Source: CAYGLV01 sp964351025 (GTDB taxonomy: Bacteria > Actinomycetota > Thermoleophilia > Gaiellales > Gaiellaceae). Taken from it: DNA of 16,851 bases. The position numbers and the translations under genes were made by a program. Position 1 is the stretch's first letter, and every line of letters starts with the position of its first letter. Shown in pieces: positions 12,116-16,851 of the stretch. The notes beneath the pieces were generated by a model. That model saw only the letters and a program-made list of their open reading frames with translations. It was not told where the DNA came from and did not search any database. The stretch lies in the NCBI GenBank assembly GCA_964351025.1, contig CAYGLV010000053.1, forward strand, positions 1 through 16,851, given 5' to 3'.

Positions 12116-14686
12116 TCACTCCTGAGCGATCAGCTCCTGTGCCGCCGCCAGCTCCGAGTCGCGCCCGTCGAGATCTCCGTTCAGCTTTCGCCGGCGCAGC
12201 TCCGCCAGCACCTCGCCGACGCGCGGGGACTCCGCAAGGCCGAGCCCGACGAGGTCGGCGCCGGTGATCTCCAGCTGCACATCGCGCAAGCGCTCGAAGT
12301 AGGCGTGCAGGGGTGGCAGATCAGAGAGCGCGAGCGCGTACAACGGCGCGTCGGGGGCGTACGGGTCGCAGAGAGCGACGACCTCAGCCGGATCGAGACG
12401 GTCGGCGCGAAGCCGTTCGACGACACGCGGGGCGACGACGATGGCGCCCGCGATCCGCTCGGCGTCGCGCCGGCGAACCTTCAGCCGTTCGAGCCAGCCG
12501 TAGGCCTCGTCGGGCGCCAGCGCGCGTGCGAGCACGATCAGGCCGAGGCGCCAGGCGGGAACGTCCACGGCGTACTGCGCTCGGAGCTCGACGAGGCGGG
12601 CGAGGAGATCCGCGGCCTGCTCGTCGGCCCTCAGGTGCGCATGGATGGCGTGGTCGGCTCCCAGCTCGCCGAGCCGGAGGATCGAGTGCCGGGTCTCCCG
12701 CTCGTCGAGCAGGGCGATCAGCTCGTCACGCAGCCGCGATGTCGAGAGGTCGCCCACGAGGCCAAGCTCGATGCAGCTCCGGGCGAGCTGGAGCGAGTGC
12801 TCCTCGAGGCGAAGCCCGTAGCGGGTCTCGTAGCGGATCGCGCGGAAGATGCGAGTCGGGTCGTCGATGAACGAGAGGTTGTGGAGCACCCGCAGCGTCC
12901 GAGTCTCAAGGTCGCGTCGCCCGCCGAACGGGTCAACGAGGCGGCCGAAATCGGCGGGCTTCAAGGAGAGGGCCATCGCGTTGAGCGTGAAGTCGCGCCG
13001 GAAGAGATCCTCCCGGATCGCGGCGCGCTCGACGGACGGCAATGCAGCCGGCGCATCGTAGAACTCGGTGCGTGTCGTCACGACGTCCACGCGCTCATGC
13101 TCCCCGTAGAGCACGGCGGCTGTGCCGAACTTCTCGTGAGCCGTCACGCGGCCGCCCAGCGGTTCGGCAAGGGCGCGGGCGAACGCGATCGCGTCGCCCT
13201 CCACCGCGATGTCGACGTCGAACCCCGGCTCCCCGAGCAGGATGTCCCGCACCGACCCGCCGACGAGGTAGACGGCCTCGGCGCGATCCCCGAGCGCCCC
13301 CACCGCCTCGAACACGGTGGCGAGCCGCTTCACCTTCCGCAGCGCGCCCGCGAGGCTCACGAGGGGCGGCTCGACCGGCCCGGTCGGGCCCTCGAGGGCG
13401 CGCAGCAGGTCGGAGCGCGTGACGACCCCGGTGAGCCGGCCCTCCTGAACGACCGCCACCCGGCCGTCGTCTGCGGCCGCGACAAGCCCGTGCAGCTCGG
13501 CGAGCGTCGTGTCCTCGCTGCAGGTCACGGCCTGGCCGCTCATGACCCCCTTCACGGGAGCGTGCGACAACCCGTGGCCGATCGCCTTGTCGAGATCCTC
13601 GCGCCCAACCGCACCGACGAGCACCCCGCCCTCGGAGACGAAGATGCCGCTCTGGCCGTGGCGCTGGCAGGCGACCATCGCCTTCTGAACCGTCTCGTTC
13701 GGCCCGATCGAACGGGCCGGCTTCGCCATCACGTCGCGCGCCCGGCGGGGCTCGCGCATCGCCCCGGGAAGGGCGTCGAGCACTCGAAGCCGCGCCTCGG
13801 CGAGCGGCACGCGTGCTATCGCAGAGGCCGCGTGCACGTGACCTCCGCCGCCGAGCACAGCAGCGACGGCTCCGGCGTCGAGAGCACCTCCGCGGCTGCG
13901 CGTGACGCAGAAGACCCGGTCCTCCATCTCGACGAGCAGCACGAGCGCACGGCAGTCCGTCAGGTCGATTAGCTTGTGCGCGAGGTTCGAGACGCCGTCC
14001 ACGTACACCGGCCAGGTCACCGCGGCGAGCAGTACCTCCTCCCCGGCTGTCGCCACCGGCTCGAGCACGTCAGTCAGGTGATGGAGCAGCTCGCGCTCGT
14101 TCTCGGACAACGGCAGGTGCAGGTACCGGCCGATCACGTCCTGACGCGCTCCGTGGCGCAGGCACCACGCGAGCGCGTCGGCGTCGCGCTGCGTCGTCGT
14201 CGCGTACGTGAGCGATCCCGTGTCCTCGTGGATGCCGAGCGCGAGCGCCGTCGCCTCGAGCGGTGTCGGCTCGAGCTCGCGCTCGGCGAGGATCCCAGCC
14301 AGGGTCGTCGCCAGAGCCCCGTCATGCGACAGCACCGCAGCGGACGGGTCGACCCACGCCGGCAACTCGTTCCCATGGTGGTCGAAGAGCACCTTCTCGA
14401 CTGCCTCGTCGAGGACGACACGCTCGAGCAGCTCACCGAGTCGGGACGCGTGAACGGTCTCGATCACGACCAGGCGCTTGATCGCGTCCGTCTCCAGTCG
14501 CGAGGCGTCGACAGCCTGAAGCTCGTCCGCGTGCAGGCGGTAGAACTCCCGCACGTTGCGGTTGAGACTGCCGAGCGCAACCGCCGCGCCCGGGTAGAGA
14601 CGGCGAGCGGCGAGCATCGCCGCGAACGCGTCGAAGTCGGTGTTCCCGTGCGTCGCGATGACGGTCTCGGCCCGCATGCGACCCAT
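12116..14686 (-). CDS. DHH phosphoesterase - two CBS - tRNA nucleotidyltransferase/poly(A) polymerase fusion
   Basis: One 856-residue protein joins three modules. Residues 1-310 are a DHH-family phosphoesterase: HGNTDFD (13-19), DHH (102-104), HEDTG (153-157) and the DHHA1 loop GGGGHVHAA (279-287), like NrnA-type oligonucleotidases. Residues 315-432 hold two CBS repeats (DVMAKPARSI and VMSGQAVTC starts), likely adenosine-nucleotide sensors. Residues 440-856 are a class II nucleotidyltransferase: LVGGSVRD (474-481), the metal pair DVD (490-492), RRDFTLNAMA (563-572), DPTRIFRAIRY (609-619), then the helical body and a tail DLVGLGLAESPRVGEVL. This architecture is known (for example in Thermotoga) and is usually given as CCA- or A-adding. 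Which one cannot be told here. ATG at 14686 was chosen over one at 14677; the gene lies 36 bp after ridA. Confidence 0.5.
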   Translation of the reverse strand: MGRMRAETVIATHGNTDFDAFAAMLAARRLYPGAAVALGSLNRNVREFYRLHADELQAVDASRLETDAIKRLVVIETVHASRLGELLERVVLDEAVEKVLFDHHGNELPAWVDPSAAVLSHDGALATTLAGILAERELEPTPLEATALALGIHEDTGSLTYATTTQRDADALAWCLRHGARQDVIGRYLHLPLSENERELLHHLTDVLEPVATAGEEVLLAAVTWPVYVDGVSNLAHKLIDLTDCRALVLLVEMEDRVFCVTRSRGGALDAGAVAAVLGGGGHVHAASAIARVPLAEARLRVLDALPGAMREPRRARDVMAKPARSIGPNETVQKAMVACQRHGQSGIFVSEGGVLVGAVGREDLDKAIGHGLSHAPVKGVMSGQAVTCSEDTTLAELHGLVAAADDGRVAVVQEGRLTGVVTRSDLLRALEGPTGPVEPPLVSLAGALRKVKRLATVFEAVGALGDRAEAVYLVGGSVRDILLGEPGFDVDIAVEGDAIAFARALAEPLGGRVTAHEKFGTAAVLYGEHERVDVVTTRTEFYDAPAALPSVERAAIREDLFRRDFTLNAMALSLKPADFGRLVDPFGGRRDLETRTLRVLHNLSFIDDPTRIFRAIRYETRYGLRLEEHSLQLARSCIELGLVGDLSTSRLRDELIALLDERETRHSILRLGELGADHAIHAHLRADEQAADLLARLVELRAQYAVDVPAWRLGLIVLARALAPDEAYGWLERLKVRRRDAERIAGAIVVAPRVVERLRADRLDPAEVVALCDPYAPDAPLYALALSDLPPLHAYFERLRDVQLEITGADLVGLGLAESPRVGEVLAELRRRKLNGDLDGRDSELAAAQELIAQE

Positions 14687-14722
14687 TCTGCCGCCGGAAG
14701 CGCCCGGGCGGGGCCTCGGCTG

Positions 14723-15112
14723 CTAGAGGTGCGCGATCGCGTCGATCTCGACGAGCGCTCCGGACGGGAGCTTCGCCACCTCGACGGTCGAGCGTGCGGG
14801 CGGCGAAGCGCCGACGTGAGCCGCGTAGACATCGTTCATTTCCGCGAAATCGTCGAGGCTTTCAAGGAAGACCGTGGTCTTCACCAACTTGTCGAGAGAG
14901 CTGCCGGCTGTCTCGAGGATCGCTGCGATGTTGGCGAACACCTGCTCGGTCTGCTCTCGGATTGCCGGGCCGGCGAGGCCGCTGCCGTCGGGACGGAGGC
15001 CGAGCTGCCCGGCGGTGAAGACCAGGTCGCCTACGACGATCGCCTGGTTGTACGGGGCGCCCTGGAACGGTGCCGGCGCAGCGTTCGTGCGGATGACTGT
15101 CTTCTCGGGCAT
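14723..15112 (-). CDS. ridA: RidA family enamine/imine deaminase
   Basis: RidA hydrolyses reactive enamine and imine products of PLP enzymes such as threonine dehydratase. The 129-residue protein has the family size and motifs: NQAIVVGDLVFTAGQLGL, EQTEQVFANIAAIL, LVKTTVFL, and near the C-terminus PARSTVEVAKLP followed by ALVEIDAIA, with the Arg that binds the substrate carboxylate. ATG at 15112 was chosen because AGAGGA sits a few bases upstream; a longer frame to 15154 would add an unconserved Arg/Pro-rich leader. It is followed 36 bp later by the DHH-CBS-polymerase gene and is divergent from the protease gene. A functional link to PLP protein YggS is possible but they are in separate transcripts. 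Confidence 0.5.
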   Translation of the reverse strand: MPEKTVIRTNAAPAPFQGAPYNQAIVVGDLVFTAGQLGLRPDGSGLAGPAIREQTEQVFANIAAILETAGSSLDKLVKTTVFLESLDDFAEMNDVYAAHVGASPPARSTVEVAKLPSGALVEIDAIAHL

Positions 15113-15169
15113 ACGTGTCCTCTCGGGGTTGCGGCTGGCCGGCGACGGCCTCACGAATCTGGATCGCTC

Positions 15170-15211
15170 ACCCTAGCCGAGCTTGCGTTTTTGGCGCTTT
15201 CCGCCCAGGAT
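15170..15211. promoter_or_regulatory. divergent promoter region between ridA and the protease gene
   Basis: The gap between the two divergent genes is 152 bp. For the + strand, TTGCGT (15183-15188) and CAGGAT (15206-15211) are separated by 17 bp and form a weak but plausible promoter for the protease gene. For the - strand, TAGGGT (15175-15170) fits a TANNNT -10 box for ridA, without a clear -35. The run of five T around 15188-15192 is the most AT-rich point in the gap. These are pattern matches only. Confidence 0.5.
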
Positions 15212-15221
15212 GCGTGAATTC

Positions 15222-15238
15222 GCGGGCCGGGCGCCCGC
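15222..15238 (+). other. GC hairpin in the protease gene leader
   Basis: A perfect 6-bp stem GCGGGC/GCCCGC with a CGGGC loop lies between the candidate promoter and the GTG at 15265. It would fold in the 5' leader of the protease mRNA. No known RNA motif is recognised and the role is unknown. Confidence 0.5.
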
Positions 15239-15264
15239 CGCCGGAGAAGGGTGTGGGACTCGGG

Positions 15265-16851
15265 GTGAGAGTGGGACAGAAGAGGAGGGAACTCGTCGTG
15301 GCGACGCTCGCCGCGATCATCGCCCTGCTGCTGTCCGCGGCAGCGCCCTCCGCTGCGACCGATGTGAAAGCCACCGCCGCGTGGCCACAAGGAGCCGTGG
15401 TTGTCTCGTACGCGTCCGAGAACGCGCTCCGCGCCGCCCTCGACCGCGAGCCCGCGCTCGTCGTCCGCCGAATCCCCGCACTCAGGATCGCCGTCCTGCG
15501 GCCGAAGGCCAGCCCTGACCGGTTCGCTCAGCGGTTCGCGCGGCTCCCCGGGATCACGAGCGTCGAGCGAGCAGTCGCCCGGGCACCGTACGCCGAGCCC
15601 GCGCTGGCCGCGAACGCCATGCCGGGCGGTGCCTACGAGTGGCAGTACGCGGCCGTAAAGGCGAACCTGGTCCCCGAGGCGATCCAGCGGGCAGCAGCCG
15701 CCATCACGATCGCGGTGATCGACACCGGTGCCGATCTGTCGGCCCCCGACCTCGCCGCAAAGGCACCGACCGCTTGGAGCGTCCGCACGCGCAGAGGCGA
15801 TGTCGTGGATGGGAACGGCCACGGAACGTTTGTCGCCTCGCTCGCCGCCGGGTCCGTGACGAACGACGAGGGAATGGCCGGCACGGGAGGCGACGTCCGC
15901 CTGATGGTCGTCCAGGCCGGCGCCGCGGACGGCTCCTTCACCGACGTGCAGGAGGCTGCGGCAATCGTCTGGGCGGTGGACAGCGGCGCCCGGATCATCA
16001 ACCTCAGCCTCGGAGGCCCCGAGACGTCCGCCGCGGAACGCCGTGCGATCGACTACGCGGTCGGACGAGGAGTCCTGCTTGTGGCCGCAGTCGGCAACGA
16101 GGCCGGCGCGGGCAGCCCCATCGAGTACCCGGCCGCGCTGCTGCAACCGCCCGGCTCGAACGGAGTCGGTGGGCGTGGCCTCGCCGTCGCCGCCTCGACG
16201 GTCACCGGGGCGCGTGCCTCGTTCTCGACGTCGGGCACCCATGTGTCGCTCGCCGCCCCGGGCGAGAATGTGTTTGGTGCCGTGTCCAGCGCGGCCCCGG
16301 CCGACCGCTTCCCCCGCGTCGCGCTCCCCGGGTCAACCGCCGGTCTCTTCGGTTTCGCCAGCGGAACGTCCTTCGCCGCGCCCCAGGTGGCCGGCGCGGC
16401 CGCGCTCGTCTGGGCGGCGAACCCGTCGCTTTCCGCCGAGCAGGTTGCTTCGATCCTCGAGCAGACCGCATCCGGCCGCGGGGCCTGGAATCCGGAGCTC
16501 GGGTTCGGCGTGCTCGACATCGCGGCGGCGGTCACCCGTGCGCAGTCGGCCGCCGCGACTGCCCCGACGCCCGTGCAGCTGAACGGCACCCGCGCGGGTC
16601 GCCGCGTCACTTTGAGCTGGACGGGGTCCGGCGCCGCCAGCTACCGGCTCGCCGTCACCGAGAACGGCGTGCAGCGCGTCCTCGTGCCCTCGACGACAAC
16701 GACCTCGGCGTCGTACTCGCTGGCGAGCGGCAGCACGTACGCCTTCACAGTGGCCGCGCTCGACGCGATCGGCGGCGAGACGGGCGTCTCGCACCCGTGG
16801 CGGGTCTCGCTCGTGCAGGCTCGCGCAAGCGTGACGGTCGGGGCCTCTAAG
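15265..16851 (+). CDS. secreted subtilisin-family (S8) serine protease, C-terminus beyond window
   Basis: A secreted subtilase, 529 codons visible and open at the right edge. From GTG at 15265 there is a signal peptide with a basic start (VGQKRRE), hydrophobic core and SAAAPSAA cleavage region. An N-terminal propeptide-like domain follows (VVVSYASENALRAAL to ITSVERAV, about 44-108). The catalytic triad is Asp153 in VIDTG, His186 in GNGHGTFVAS and Ser369 in ASGTSFAAPQVAG; AVGNEAG supplies the oxyanion Asn. After residue 440, LSWTGSGAASYRLAV and TYAFTVAALDA resemble a fibronectin type III domain. GTG at 15298 has a better GGAGG but would remove the basic n-region of the signal peptide. It probably degrades extracellular protein. 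There is no stop in view. Confidence 0.5.
   Translation, partial: MRVGQKRRELVVATLAAIIALLLSAAAPSAATDVKATAAWPQGAVVVSYASENALRAALDREPALVVRRIPALRIAVLRPKASPDRFAQRFARLPGITSVERAVARAPYAEPALAANAMPGGAYEWQYAAVKANLVPEAIQRAAAAITIAVIDTGADLSAPDLAAKAPTAWSVRTRRGDVVDGNGHGTFVASLAAGSVTNDEGMAGTGGDVRLMVVQAGAADGSFTDVQEAAAIVWAVDSGARIINLSLGGPETSAAERRAIDYAVGRGVLLVAAVGNEAGAGSPIEYPAALLQPPGSNGVGGRGLAVAASTVTGARASFSTSGTHVSLAAPGENVFGAVSSAAPADRFPRVALPGSTAGLFGFASGTSFAAPQVAGAAALVWAANPSLSAEQVASILEQTASGRGAWNPELGFGVLDIAAAVTRAQSAAATAPTPVQLNGTRAGRRVTLSWTGSGAASYRLAVTENGVQRVLVPSTTTTSASYSLASGSTYAFTVAALDAIGGETGVSHPWRVSLVQARASVTVGASK

Noticed and set aside
12305..13972. Open frame of 555 codons on the + strand, and another at 13976-15217
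   Set aside because: They are mirror images of the DHH-CBS-polymerase and ridA genes, which carry clear motifs; the composition of these frames is not protein-like.
15151..16242. Open frame of 363 codons on the - strand
   Set aside because: It is antisense to the subtilase, whose triad and signal peptide are unmistakable.
1..16851. Search for CRISPR repeats, insertion sequences, tRNA genes, att sites or defence genes
   Set aside because: No regularly spaced repeats, transposase motifs, cloverleaf-like segments or defence-domain proteins were seen by eye; the region reads as core chromosome.

Overview
The window is GC-rich, tightly packed bacterial chromosome with no mobile element, CRISPR array, rRNA or tRNA that I can see. 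The gene set (SepF, DivIVA, YggS, PgeF, a TraR/DksA protein next to lspA, and rpsB-tsf-pyrH-frr-uppS-cdsA-dxr-rseP) together with frequent GTG/TTG starts points to an Actinomycetota. The unusual gene joins and the DHH-CBS-poly(A) polymerase fusion make a deep-branching class such as Thermoleophilia a reasonable guess. That placement is inference, not something the sequence proves.

Layout. Seventeen genes run leftward as one long co-directional block (11565 to 1). Its first part is the tail of a division/cell-wall cluster: pgeF, yggS, sepF, yggT, divIVA, a DUF167 gene, a TraR/DksA gene, lspA and an RluA-type pseudouridine synthase. After a 172-bp gap holding a likely promoter and a strong leader hairpin comes a second part: rpsB and tsf (translation), pyrH (UMP kinase), frr (ribosome recycling), uppS (undecaprenyl-PP synthesis), cdsA (CDP-diacylglycerol), a small unrecognised lipoprotein gene, dxr (MEP pathway) and the start of an M50 site-2 protease gene cut by the window edge. 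Most junctions are 4-bp stop/start overlaps (ATGA, GTGA, TTGA) or gaps under 30 bp, so translational coupling is likely.

To the right, a DUF402 gene (11605-12084, + strand) is divergent from pgeF across 39 bp. It converges on a large leftward gene for a DHH-CBS-CBS-tRNA nucleotidyltransferase fusion (12116-14686), which follows ridA. Divergent from ridA is a secreted subtilisin-family protease on the + strand that runs off the right edge.

The left block links translation (S2, EF-Ts, RRF, rRNA pseudouridylation), isoprenoid lipid-carrier synthesis (dxr feeds uppS), phospholipid precursor supply (cdsA), lipoprotein maturation (lspA) and septum/pole proteins (SepF, DivIVA, YggT), that is, growth-linked envelope and protein synthesis. 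I do not see a clearly new multi-gene system. The points most worth a second look are the uncharacterised lipoprotein between cdsA and dxr, the rpsB leader structure, the altered EF-Ts signature, the probable leaderless pgeF promoter, and the DHH-CBS-PAP fusion. [Form note: the original answer gave no feature confidence values; 0.5 is a uniform placeholder required by the schema, not an estimate.]
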